Of a stretch of 64,000 bases of DNA, positions 26,766-35,002 are shown piece by piece. The position numbers and the translations under genes are program-made. The DNA lies in contig NZ_ACFY01000161.1 in NCBI RefSeq assembly GCF_000174195.1, positions 21,475-85,474 of the forward strand, in the 5' to 3' direction. The DNA comes from Roseburia inulinivorans DSM 16841 (GTDB taxonomy: Bacteria > Bacillota > Clostridia > Lachnospirales > Lachnospiraceae). The notes under the pieces are model-generated. The model had not been told where the DNA came from and made no database searches. It was given only the letters and a program-made list of their open reading frames with translations. Position 1 is the first letter of the stretch. Each line of letters starts with the position of its first letter.

Positions 26766-27419
26766 CTACATTTCTTCTACAAACCGCAGCACATCCTCTG
26801 CGGTCTTTGCATAACGCTCTGCCCCATGCTCTGCCAAAAATTCTTTGTCACGAAAGCCCCATAATACGGAAATACATGGCATGCCGGAATTTTTTGCAGT
26901 CTCTAAATCCACATCAGAATCACCAACGTAAACCGCTTCTTCCTTCGTTTTTCCAAGTTCCTTCAATGCCTCAAAAACAGTATCCGGAGCCGGTTTTCTG
27001 CGGATGCCCTCTTTTTCACCGATTGCTACAGGAACAATTCCTTTAAAATAAAGGTCGTTTAATTCTTTGACTGCAAAATCAATCTTATTCGATACGATTG
27101 CTACTGCATAGCCTTTTTCCTTTAACGTCTCGATCAGTTCTACAACGCCTGCATACGGCTTTGTATTATCATTGCAATGTTTGCCGTAATATTCTTTAAA
27201 AAGCGCAAAGGTTTCCTCAAATAATGGATTTCTCTCCCCATCCGGCACCGCCCGGATCATTAGCAGACGCACGCCATTTCCTACAAATTGACGCACTTCC
27301 TCTAATGTACGCTTTGGCATTCCCTGCTTTTCCAGTGCATAATTGACTGCATTTGCAAGATCTTGTAAAGTATCTAATAATGTTCCGTCTAAATCAAAAA
27401 CTACAGTTGTCTTTTTCAT
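26766..27419 (-). CDS. HAD-family phosphatase, phosphoglycolate-phosphatase type (copy 2)
   Basis: 217 residues from the ATG at 27419; motifs are as in copy 1 (VFDLDGTLLDT, VSNK, KPAPDT, VGDSDVDLETAKNSG). It differs from copy 1 at about 13 positions, mostly in the last 30 residues. The nucleotide match breaks down outside the coding region. A decayed DUF4869 gene lies directly upstream and the radical SAM cassette downstream. Confidence 0.9.
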   Translation of the reverse strand: MKKTTVVFDLDGTLLDTLQDLANAVNYALEKQGMPKRTLEEVRQFVGNGVRLLMIRAVPDGERNPLFEETFALFKEYYGKHCNDNTKPYAGVVELIETLKEKGYAVAIVSNKIDFAVKELNDLYFKGIVPVAIGEKEGIRRKPAPDTVFEALKELGKTKEEAVYVGDSDVDLETAKNSGMPCISVLWGFRDKEFLAEHGAERYAKTAEDVLRFVEEM

Positions 27420-27429
27420 GGTTATCCTC

Positions 27430-27746
27430 CTATCGTACAAACATTCCAGCAATCACAACAAGCTCTTCCATATTATGAACGATCTCATCTGTATTTAAAA
27501 TGTGGATTGTAAACTCTTGCTCTCCAAAATCCATCAGATGTCTTAAATTAATTGTGATATCTTTTTCTTCCCCAATTTCTAAGAGCCATTTTGCACAATT
27601 ATCCCCACATGTTGACGCATTAAACACTTGATTATCATCGCTTTTGAACGCTCGTTTGTAATCCAACTATCCTGATAAATATTTTTAAAATAAACAGCCG
27701 GATTATAAATTGCTTCTTCCATATCCCCAAAATAAATATTTAGCAT
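27430..27746 (-). pseudogene. DUF4869-family gene with internal deletion and frameshift
   Basis: A GGAGG site and ATG at 27746 start a frame beginning MLNIYFGDMEEAIYNPAVYF, typical of DUF4869 proteins of about 145 residues. After about 34 codons (DSWITN) the frame is lost. The C-terminal half (NASTCGDNCAKWLLEIGEEK onwards) continues in another frame to the stop at 27430. About 40-45 codons that normally join the halves are missing, so this is a deletion remnant. A short ORF in the second frame should not be annotated as a gene in its own right. Confidence 0.75.
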
Positions 27747-27883
27747 TTATAATATGCCTCCAGTTCCGACACTTGCCAAAAATGTATCCCTGATGTATCT
27801 TTGATTATACGAAAAATATTATGCTTCTTCAATAAATTCATTTTATTATGTATTATTTTTTTGTTTGAAAAAACTCTCTAACG

Positions 27884-27919
27884 AAAAATTATCCAGACCA
27901 AAGGTCTGGATAATTTTTT
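27884..27919. terminator. Bidirectional intrinsic terminator
   Basis: The arms AAAAATTATCCAGACC and GGTCTGGATAATTTTT enclose an AAA loop. With T runs on both strands it ends the agr-linked ABC operon (stop at 27931) on the minus strand. Confidence 0.85.
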
Positions 27920-27930
27920 AGTGTAGTCAA

Positions 27931-28668
27931 TTATGTCACATTGATTGTAAATCTCCACGTATCACTCACTGAATTGATTTCTGTTTTTTCTTCTGAAAAT
28001 GGATTCTTAATAATCCATCCTGTCAAATCGTAGCACCCTTGCTCATCCGGCATTGTAATTGTTACTAATCCATCTTGTATCTTTCCTTTTTCCAGCTTGA
28101 AAAGCATATATTTTTGTTGATTAACATCAACTTGTTCCATACCCATGCATAAAATAACCAGTGCTTCTGTACAATCATCATATCCGCCAACATGATACAC
28201 AAAGTCCTTTCTTTCATTTTTTTGTGCAATTATTTCTTTGTTTGGTACTCTTCTTTTGAAATCCTGTAATTCAGTATTTATCAGCACTCCATACCACATA
28301 TCTTTATATGATTCCCTGGGATTCTCGTAATTGTAAAGTTTATTCATAATTAATTGGTCTGTATTTCCTGCTATATCTAAAACTGCATCAAGTGCTATAG
28401 AATATCCATTCGTAGTATATTCAAGTTCTGAATCTTTCACATGCTTATCAGAATATACTGTCATTGCAGCCATAATTTTATGATCAACACTCTCATCCAG
28501 AGTCTCCGCTATTTGAAAACAAGATTCTTTTGAAAAACTTTTATCAGTATCCACAAAAAATGTCTGATACGTTTCTCCCTCAATTATCATCGGCACCTGG
28601 ATATAATCAATAAAAATTTGTACTGCAATCTGCCTGTCCTCCCCGGCATTTTCAATCATAAAGTACAA
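27931..28668 (-). CDS. Uncharacterised protein of the agr-linked ABC operon; start obscured by a frameshift
   Basis: The recognisable frame gives 245 residues of beta-rich, probably extracytoplasmic sequence with no family that I can name. The ATG at 28668 has no ribosome binding site, and coding-like sequence continues upstream for about 25 codons. Upstream lies an ATG followed by eight A residues (28746-28753); with seven, the frame would run through from that ATG. Alternatively one added A nearer the gene would use an ATG with an AGGAG site. A homopolymer indel has therefore probably disturbed the N-terminus. It is last in the operon, 94 nt after the ATPase. Confidence 0.5.
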   Translation of the reverse strand: MYFMIENAGEDRQIAVQIFIDYIQVPMIIEGETYQTFFVDTDKSFSKESCFQIAETLDESVDHKIMAAMTVYSDKHVKDSELEYTTNGYSIALDAVLDIAGNTDQLIMNKLYNYENPRESYKDMWYGVLINTELQDFKRRVPNKEIIAQKNERKDFVYHVGGYDDCTEALVILCMGMEQVDVNQQKYMLFKLEKGKIQDGLVTITMPDEQGCYDLTGWIIKNPFSEEKTEINSVSDTWRFTINVT

Positions 28669-28762
28669 ATTATCGTTGCCATTATTTACAGAAATTTTTG
28701 AATCATTATTTTTTTTATCTCCTGATTTTGAATATACATAGTATCTTTTTTTTCATTATTAA

Positions 28763-29404
28763 TCACCGAATTTGCTGCAGTTTTCCATGTTCCATTTCAA
28801 ATACTTCATCGCATAAAACTTCTATGTCTTCTTTGTTATGACTTGCAAGTAATATTGTTTTTCCCTGTTCTTTCAGTTTCAATAATAACTGACGTATTTC
28901 GTTTACTCCATCCCTATCCAGTCCATTCATTGGCTCATCCAGAATCAATATATCCGGATCTTCCATTAATGCCTGGGCTAATGCAAGCCTTTGTCTCATT
29001 CCCAACGAATACTGTCTCACTGTCTTTTTAGATTCTGAATTTAATCCGAGCATCTGCATAACATCTGCAATCCTTTTTTTATCGCGTTTATGCCTTAACA
29101 TATACAATAGCTCAAGATTTTTCCTTCCGGATTCATTTCCAAGGAATGCCGGTTCTTCAATAATAATCCCTGCGTTTTTTATCATTTCACGTCCAATTTT
29201 TTCTCCGTTGACTCTGATCTCTCCTGCATCTACATAAAGTAACCCACATATACATTTAAAAAGAACTGTTTTCCCAGATCCATTGTATCCTACAAATCCA
29301 TAAATCCTACCTGTTCTGCATTGCAATGTTATATCTTTGAGCACAACTTGCGATTTAAATTTCTTTGACACATTATTAACTTGTATTACAACATCATCTG
29401 TCAT
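28763..29404 (-). CDS. ABC transporter ATP-binding protein
   Basis: 213 residues: Walker A GYNGSGKT, Q-loop IIEEPAFLGN, signature YSLGMRQR, Walker B ILILDEPMNGLD and a switch His in ASHNKED. The short length and YSLGMRQR signature match the multidrug/lantibiotic-export (CcmA/BcrA) group. The ATG overlaps the stop of the permease at 29401-29404 (ATGA) with AAGGAGG upstream. It forms a transporter with the two permeases upstream. Confidence 0.9.
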   Translation of the reverse strand: MTDDVVIQVNNVSKKFKSQVVLKDITLQCRTGRIYGFVGYNGSGKTVLFKCICGLLYVDAGEIRVNGEKIGREMIKNAGIIIEEPAFLGNESGRKNLELLYMLRHKRDKKRIADVMQMLGLNSESKKTVRQYSLGMRQRLALAQALMEDPDILILDEPMNGLDRDGVNEIRQLLLKLKEQGKTILLASHNKEDIEVLCDEVFEMEHGKLQQIR

Positions 29405-30228
29405 CTATGTTCCTCCTTACTCACCCAGTCCATTCTTTTTATTTTCCATTCACTGATTACAGCCAGTAGAAATAATAACATACAAAACGCCGTGTAAATG
29501 TAAATAAGGTCCGGTCTGTGCCTGTCATATCCAAATCTCCAATGCGAAGCAGATATCCATGAAAATGGCAGGAAATTATCCAACACTAACCCCATTTTTC
29601 CAAAAACAGATTGCAAAAAAATTAAAACAACAACAATTACATATGACCATATTTTCGACACAAATAAACTCAATGTATATAGCAGCATTCCCATGAATGC
29701 AAAGGTTAACGCATCAATCAGAAAAATATTCAGCATTAACGCATAAGGTGAATAATAACTCATTGCCTTTGAATTTATAATCACACAATCTGCCGTTCCT
29801 GAAAAAGCAAATGTCTGATAAAGCGTTCCCCATTCATTTTTTAAACTAATTGCAGGTAAAATTGTCAACAAGCTAAGCACCGTAAGCAATGTGCTTAGTA
29901 ATACACCACTCAAGACGATATAACAGCAATTAATCTGTGACCACTTTTCTTTCCCAATCTTAAGCACTACATAAAGTTCTTCTCCTGACATAAAGGGAAT
30001 ATCTGCAAAAAAAATCATGCCACCAAGCAACATAATTTTGTTAAAATAAAAATCATTCTGGACATGTGGCAATATTGCAAAACTATCTTTTAACCCTAAT
30101 GTCATTGCCATTGATCTGTAATCAGCCAAATATACATCCAATATAAACAACCAGATAATGGCAATCAGAAATATTTTTACATTTTTTATTCTATATTTTA
30201 TAATACCTAATTTATTTGCTCCCCACAT
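29401..30228 (-). CDS. ABC transporter permease, ABC-2-like
   Basis: About 275 residues with six hydrophobic segments. The start is unclear. The ATG at 30226-30228 lies within the end of the previous gene (stop at 30212), and an earlier ATG at 30249 has no better ribosome binding site. The end overlaps the ATPase by 4 nt. With the 30212-31006 product it probably forms a heterodimeric channel. No family motif is strong enough for a finer name. Confidence 0.65.
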   Translation of the reverse strand: MWGANKLGIIKYRIKNVKIFLIAIIWLFILDVYLADYRSMAMTLGLKDSFAILPHVQNDFYFNKIMLLGGMIFFADIPFMSGEELYVVLKIGKEKWSQINCCYIVLSGVLLSTLLTVLSLLTILPAISLKNEWGTLYQTFAFSGTADCVIINSKAMSYYSPYALMLNIFLIDALTFAFMGMLLYTLSLFVSKIWSYVIVVVLIFLQSVFGKMGLVLDNFLPFSWISASHWRFGYDRHRPDLIYIYTAFCMLLFLLAVISEWKIKRMDWVSKEEHR

Positions 30229-31006
30229 TCCTGTCACCCCATATATCATTATGCATTTTACTATATATTAACTTTCCTGTTATTGCTGCAATTGCAACTG
30301 CGACGAACAGTGCATAACAAAAACAACTAAAGGATGTTTCAAATATTTTTCCATTTGATATATAGATCACATTCAACTTAAAATAATCATTCTCTCCAAA
30401 TATTCTTGTAAAATAATTGACAAAAAAGTAAAACCCTACTATAGGAACCATAACTGTAAACATTTGATTTTTTACGAATAAAGACAACCACATAGCGAAT
30501 ACAGAAAAAATGCCAGCCATTAGCCCTGTCATTGCCGCATCCGCTATCAGATACCAAAATATTGTTTCTGGCGTAATAAGCTGACTCAGATAATCACCAT
30601 CAGCAAGATATTCCAGCATATCATTATCCGGGGACAAGAGCGGCATTTTAAAATGAGCCATTAAGCAAAAAATGGATGTTCCAAGTACCATCACGATAAC
30701 AGCTGAGATAAATGCCGTAATTACTTTAGACCAAATATATTTTCTAAAACTTCCCTTTTGTATCTGCAAATAGTAGTTTTTATACTCCAAATCCTCCATC
30801 ATGGCATTAGAATATGCAACAGCGCCAAATATCAGCAAAAGCATATATGTACTATAGAATTTAATATAATAATTTAGCAAATATACATCCTGACTTTTTA
30901 ACTGCATCAGTGAAAGTCCATATACACCAACAACACCTAATATTCCAATTCCAAAATACTTCGATGTTAACATACGATAAAAATCCATTTTCAAATATGA
31001 CTTCAC
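30212..31006 (-). CDS. ABC transporter permease, ABC-2-like
   Basis: 264 residues from a GTG at 31004-31006, chosen because GGAGG lies 6 nt upstream and the previous stop is at 31008. Six membrane helices with the N-terminal segment MDFYRMLTSKYF that leads into the first helix in ABC-2 permeases. It overlaps the next permease. It is part of the operon running from the secreted DUF2712-like gene to the ATPase. Confidence 0.7.
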   Translation of the reverse strand: MKSYLKMDFYRMLTSKYFGIGILGVVGVYGLSLMQLKSQDVYLLNYYIKFYSTYMLLLIFGAVAYSNAMMEDLEYKNYYLQIQKGSFRKYIWSKVITAFISAVIVMVLGTSIFCLMAHFKMPLLSPDNDMLEYLADGDYLSQLITPETIFWYLIADAAMTGLMAGIFSVFAMWLSLFVKNQMFTVMVPIVGFYFFVNYFTRIFGENDYFKLNVIYISNGKIFETSFSCFCYALFVAVAIAAITGKLIYSKMHNDIWGDRNVGSK

Positions 31007-31007
31007 A

Positions 31008-32159
31008 TTACCCCTCCATATCGTAAAATTCCTCTCCTGTAATCGCATTAATCGGAACATATAATTTTTCTACATACTCACTGCCTTTTGTTTTTCGCTC
31101 TAAAAAACATATCCAGACCGGAACAACTGCATTTTTCTCCTTATCAGTTGCGAATGGATAAACTCCCAATACCATTTTTTTTACAGTAATACAGTTCTCA
31201 TCTAACGTTTTTCCATATTTTCTTTTGATGCATTCTTTAATGTTGTCAATTGGTGCAAATTTTACCTTGTCATCCCCTATATCAAATAAAAAAAACCATT
31301 TCATATACAGATAACGTATTCCATCATTTCCAGCACACACAATAATCTGTGATCGTTCATCCCCTGAATAATCATTTACACTTCTTTTAGAAAAAACCGG
31401 GAGTCCCTGTGTCGTTTCGTCCAGATAATAATAATATGCCTCATCCGAAGTTGACCATGACTCTTTTTTCTCACTTTGTTCTATGTCCCCTGCTTCAATC
31501 TTTTTTTCTTCCTGTTCCTTTAACTTATCTACATTTAAATCATATTCCTGGTGAACTTCCAGCTCCGCTGCATCTATTCCTATTTGCTGCATTTTATCTA
31601 AAACGGAACGTAAATTATCTTGTCTGCTTTCAAAAGAGAGATCCATCTTTTCAGAAAAAAGCTTTCCATTATTTTGTGGACTATACTCATTTGTATCCAG
31701 AACATTATAAATAAATACCATATCCTGCTTTGCCCACAATGCTTCCTCTGATGTTAAATACAAAGTATTTTCCTGTTTATCTGTATACGTCTGAAATTCG
31801 ATTTTATCCCCTATACGGCTTTCTGTTTCATAAACATTATAATCCCACGTATTATCTACCCCAAAAAACTGCTTCCATTTTTCTTCATCCGGTTTCATAA
31901 TCCTTGCCGTACTCACATAAAAATTATCAGGATCAAAATTTTCTCCAATTACAACCTCTGCATCAAACACCAGGCCGTCACTCACTTTTTCATTGATATA
32001 ATCAGGAAATCTGATTTCTTCTACCTCATCATGTTGCATATCAGAAGTTTTTTCTGAATACTCATCATAATTTATATGCGTCCTTTTCCATAATACCAGT
32101 AACATTATACAGAGCATTACACAGCCAATGATCCATTTTATAAGCACTTTCTTTTTCAT
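31008..32159 (-). CDS. Membrane-anchored extracellular protein, unknown function
   Basis: 383 residues. A single N-terminal helix (residues 7-23) is followed by a long, polar, acidic extracellular part. Its last ~90 residues, ending PINAITGEEFYDM, resemble a PepSY/YycI-like strand-helix fold. AAAGGAG precedes the ATG. It lies between the secreted DUF2712-like gene and the permeases, so it may be an accessory or sensor part of the transporter. No named family is recognised with certainty. Confidence 0.6.
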   Translation of the reverse strand: MKKKVLIKWIIGCVMLCIMLLVLWKRTHINYDEYSEKTSDMQHDEVEEIRFPDYINEKVSDGLVFDAEVVIGENFDPDNFYVSTARIMKPDEEKWKQFFGVDNTWDYNVYETESRIGDKIEFQTYTDKQENTLYLTSEEALWAKQDMVFIYNVLDTNEYSPQNNGKLFSEKMDLSFESRQDNLRSVLDKMQQIGIDAAELEVHQEYDLNVDKLKEQEEKKIEAGDIEQSEKKESWSTSDEAYYYYLDETTQGLPVFSKRSVNDYSGDERSQIIVCAGNDGIRYLYMKWFFLFDIGDDKVKFAPIDNIKECIKRKYGKTLDENCITVKKMVLGVYPFATDKEKNAVVPVWICFLERKTKGSEYVEKLYVPINAITGEEFYDMEG

Positions 32160-32208
32160 AAATCTCCTTTTTCACAACACCGAAGTCAATCAGACTCCGG
32201 TGTTTTTA

Positions 32209-32636
32209 TTATGACGTATATCTTCCCGAAATTACAATTTTATGAGGTTTACTTACGTTTTCATTTCCACTGACATAAAGAGAATATGTCCTATTCTTTG
32301 TAACTTGTTTTTGATATTTTATAGCTCCACTCGACGTCGTTGTCGATTTCAGTGGATATGGATTGAGTCCATGCATTGCCGGATCAACATCATTTGATAT
32401 AGCCAAAGCCCTTACTTCTTTTGAATCCAACTCACTCTTTTGTGTTAAAGTAAGATACCAATTCTGTTCATTGTCAACTTTCGCTTTTGAAGTCACTCTT
32501 TCCCATTTTTCTGCATATGGTATAGTTGTAAATGTAAAGTTAGCAAATGAAACACTGGATGCCATTGCCCCATATGTTGGCAACATCAACATAGCAGCCA
32601 TTGTGCTTGCGGCAAAAATTTTTTTATTTTTCTCAT
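32209..32636 (-). CDS. Secreted DUF2712-like protein; signal peptide disrupted by a homopolymer frameshift
   Basis: The mature part (SVSFANFTFTTIPYAEKWER onwards, about 115 residues, ending in a beta-rich ISGRYTS) resembles DUF2712 proteins that sit beside ABC genes. The ATG at 32636 with a GGGAG site is out of frame. One extra A in the A5 or A7 run at 32617-32632 would give a clean signal peptide starting MRK and ending near YGAMA. The in-frame upstream ATG at 32691 has a weak site and yields an odd N-terminus. A promoter with an inverted repeat lies upstream. It could be an agr-controlled effector. Confidence 0.6.
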
Positions 32637-32678
32637 ATAAGCAATTCTCCCTTCTACTACTAAATCCTCGTGAAATCA

Positions 32679-32717
32679 ATGACAACTTCATTATCTCTTA
32701 TATTGTCATGATTTCAA
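32679..32717 (-). promoter_or_regulatory. Promoter with inverted repeat upstream of the DUF2712-ABC operon
   Basis: Minus strand TTGAAA (32712-32717), 16 bp, GATAAT (32690-32695). The arms ATGACAA (32703-32709) and TTGTCAT (32679-32685) surround the -10 box, suggesting an operator. It separates the operon's own transcription from agrDB upstream. Confidence 0.5.
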
Positions 32718-32756
32718 TACGTTCTGCGCCAAACGACATTTTTTGCCTTTATTTGG

Positions 32757-33338
32757 TCAATTCGTCAACATTTTTCTCAATTCTTTGAAAATGTAGGGAA
32801 GCTGTAACCCTGCAGACAACATAATACCAATTGAAATACATATTGAATATATATGTAACTGGCACACAAAAAGCAACGCATCTACAAGCATAAATATTAT
32901 TACAAGCACAGCTGTTATCATTTTATAACAACCACATTCTTCTTGGCTCAACACTCTGTTCTCATTGTCAATCGGACTAAAACAAATCAGGCTTACAGCT
33001 GCTCCTACAGTAATCAATGCAAGTACCCATCCACATTTGATGTGAAATGACAATACCATGCACAATACTAATAGCAGGCATGACCATATCAGACACGACC
33101 ATGCGTGTTTTGTATGGTATCCTCCGCTAAACTTCCGGATTATTACAAATGGCATGATTATCATGACGCTTCGCCCGACACATCCCATACCAATCCCAAA
33201 TCCTATGGCTAGCAACAACGGAGATAGCGACAAAAGAATACTATACACAGCATAACTGTATAATTCTTTATCTGTTTCCTTTACAACCTCACAATTTATC
33301 AGCCAGTCTGCTATTGTATTTGCGCATTTCTCAATCAT
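32757..33338 (-). CDS. agrB: AgrB-like peptide-processing protease
   Basis: 193 residues from the ATG at 33338, overlapping the agrD stop as ATGA with AGGAG inside agrD. Four to six membrane helices surround the catalytic region FSGGYHTKHAWSC, with the His and Cys of AgrB membrane endopeptidases. It should cleave the C-terminal tail of AgrD and form the thiolactone ring. A longer frame upstream overlaps agrD and is not the start. It is the second gene of the agrDB unit, divergent from an XRE regulator. Confidence 0.92.
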   Translation of the reverse strand: MIEKCANTIADWLINCEVVKETDKELYSYAVYSILLSLSPLLLAIGFGIGMGCVGRSVMIIMPFVIIRKFSGGYHTKHAWSCLIWSCLLLVLCMVLSFHIKCGWVLALITVGAAVSLICFSPIDNENRVLSQEECGCYKMITAVLVIIFMLVDALLFVCQLHIYSICISIGIMLSAGLQLPYIFKELRKMLTN

Positions 33339-33484
33339 TTCGTTCTCCTGTATCTTGCTAATTCTTTTGGTGCTTTGGGTTGATATGTAATAACACATGC
33401 CGCTGAATTTGCATCAGCACGCAGAAATGTATTCAAAACTGATACCATTCCCTTTGCAACCGCTTTTGATAACTTACCTTTCAT
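33335..33484 (-). CDS. agrD: AgrD-like autoinducing peptide precursor
   Basis: A 49-codon ORF with a strong GGAGG site 8 nt before the ATG at 33484. The N-terminal half is an amphipathic helix (KAVAKGMVSVLNTFLR). The core NSAACVITYQPKAPKELAR contains the single Cys, five residues to Tyr, then the QPKAPKEL charged tail cut off by AgrB in clostridial AgrD proteins. The predicted signal is a peptide ending CVITY, cyclised between Cys and the Tyr carboxylate. It overlaps agrB. The ORF is too short for routine gene calling. Confidence 0.9.
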   Translation of the reverse strand: MKGKLSKAVAKGMVSVLNTFLRADANSAACVITYQPKAPKELARYRRTK

Positions 33485-33534
33485 TGCAAGTTCCTCCTCT
33501 CTCCAGATTATCATTGATATTCACAGGAACTATA

Positions 33535-33576
33535 ATAAACGATTTTCCTTCTATAAACGAGTCCTTTGGTATAAAC
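33535..33576 (-). promoter_or_regulatory. Three phased repeats upstream of agrDB
   Basis: GTTTAT occurs at 33571-33576, 33553-33558 and 33535-33540 (minus strand), each 18 bp apart. The last leads into a TATTAT -10-like box just upstream of agrD. The phased direct repeats at -35 and further upstream suggest an activator site, perhaps for the local LytTR regulator. The 18-bp period differs from the usual 21-22 bp of LytTR sites, so this is tentative. Confidence 0.4.
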
Positions 33577-33630
33577 AGAACAATTCTTTGCAATTTTGGG
33601 ATAAAATAAAACTTTTCACGCACAAAATAT

Positions 33631-33701
33631 ATGTGATACAGAAAACATTATGCAATAAATTAATTAAATTATATGTAACACGGAATATTTCTGTATCACA
33701 T
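33631..33701. promoter_or_regulatory. Widely spaced perfect 14-bp inverted repeat between agrDB and the XRE gene
   Basis: ATGTGATACAGAAA (33631-33644) and its exact complement TTTCTGTATCACAT (33688-33701) are separated by 43 AT-rich bases. Located in the divergent control region, they look like two operator sites, plausibly for the XRE protein encoded 55 bp away. Confidence 0.55.
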
Positions 33702-33756
33702 TCTTCGTTCTTGCTGTTTCTATTGATAAGATACAATAAGAAAGAAGGTAATTCAT

Positions 33757-34113
33757 ATGGAATTTCAGTATAAAGAAATGGGAACTCGCATAAAAGTACG
33801 CCGAAAGGAATTGAAAATAAAACAGGCAGAATTAGCAGAGGCTCTTGAAATATCAAACAATCATATGTCCTCCACAGAAAACGGAAGGCAGAAGCCAAGT
33901 CTGGATACCTTTATCGGTATTTGCAGATGCCTTAATGTTACGCCCGATTATCTTTTGCTTGGAACAATGCACGCATATAACATTCCACAAGATATTTCAG
34001 ATAAATTACGTCTATGCAATCAGTCCGATATAGAACTTGCCAAAGATTTTATTGAACTTCTTGTAAAAAGAAATAGCACAAACAATACCAAAGACGGCTA
34101 TATGCTTTCATAA
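33757..34113 (+). CDS. XRE-family transcriptional regulator
   Basis: 118 residues. The N-terminal 65 residues form a Cro/C1 helix-turn-helix (IKVRRKELKIKQAELAEALE then SNNHMSSTENGRQKPSL). The C-terminal part is a short helical region ending around residue 105. AGAAGG precedes the ATG. It is divergent from agrDB and followed by its own terminator. The 14-bp inverted repeat upstream is a good candidate for its binding site. It probably tunes expression of the agr locus. Confidence 0.88.
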   Translation: MEFQYKEMGTRIKVRRKELKIKQAELAEALEISNNHMSSTENGRQKPSLDTFIGICRCLNVTPDYLLLGTMHAYNIPQDISDKLRLCNQSDIELAKDFIELLVKRNSTNNTKDGYMLS

Positions 34114-34121
34114 TTTTGCAT

Positions 34122-34157
34122 TTCCCGCATTCTTAGCATTCTATGCGGGAATTTCTC
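34122..34157 (+). terminator. Intrinsic terminator of the XRE gene
   Basis: TTCCCGCAT pairs with ATGCGGGAA around a 12-nt loop and is followed by TTTCTCTTACTTTTTT. Confidence 0.75.
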
Positions 34158-34224
34158 TTACTTTTTTCCATTTTTTAACTTCAAGCCCAAAATCCACTAA
34201 AAAATGTCTTTTCATACAGTTTTT

Positions 34225-34253
34225 TTGTATTTTCCTAACCTTTATTGTATAAT
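34225..34253 (+). promoter_or_regulatory. Promoter of the LytTR regulator/AgrC-like kinase pair
   Basis: TTGTAT (34225-34230), 17 bp, TATAAT (34248-34253), about 37 nt before the regulator ATG at 34291. Confidence 0.65.
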
Positions 34254-34290
34254 GTAGAGGAAATTATACGTTGTAAATGGAGTGAAAAAG

Positions 34291-34997
34291 ATGCGAATAC
34301 TCATCTGTGACGATGATGCTCTGATAGTCGAACAGCTTCAGAAATATATAAGAAATTTTTTTGAAAAAATCGGTGTGAAATGTCCTGAACTGGTCTGTTT
34401 TTCTGACGGGGAATCTCTACTGGCAGACAAAGGTGAAAAAGACATTCTTTTTCTTGATGTAGAAATGCCCGGAATGAATGGCATCTATGTGGGAAATGAA
34501 TTAAAAAAAGAAATGATAATATCATTATTTTTATTGTGACTTCTTATTCCGAATATCTTGATGAAGCAATGCGTTTTCACGTATTTCGGTATCTGTCAAA
34601 GCCTTTGGATAAACAGCGGTTTTTCCGTAATATGAAAGATGCTGTCGACCTGTATAATACCATGACAATCAAAATTCCCATTGAAACAAAACAGGGTGTA
34701 CATACGCTTCCCGCATCCTCTGTCATAGCAGTGGAGGCACAGGGAAGAAAAGTAGTGATACATACAACTCAGCGTGATTTTGAATCCATCCGCAATATGC
34801 AGTATTGGCTGGAGCTTCTTCCCAAAAACTGCTTTTTCCAGACACACCGCAGTTTCATTATCAATTTTGAACATGTCACAGATTTTGACCGTACTCTTGT
34901 TCACATGGCGGATGAACAATTCCATGCCTATCTGACAAAAAGGAAATACAGCGCATTTAAAGAAGCCTATCTTCTTTATTTAGATAGTACGAGGTAA
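34291..34997 (+). pseudogene. LytTR response regulator (AgrA-like), frameshifted in an A run
   Basis: The ATG at 34291 (GGAG 8 nt upstream) opens a receiver domain (MRILICDDDAL, FLDVEMPGMNG). At seven A residues (34503-34509) the frame shifts and ends at a TGA. In the +1 frame the protein resumes without a gap (IVTSYSEYLDEAMRFHVF, then a LytTR domain with QTHRSFIINFEHV) to 34997. One additional A restores a normal regulator of about 236 residues. This could be decay, assembly error or slippage. It is in an operon with the kinase. Confidence 0.85.
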
Positions 34998-35002
34998 ACC
35001 AG

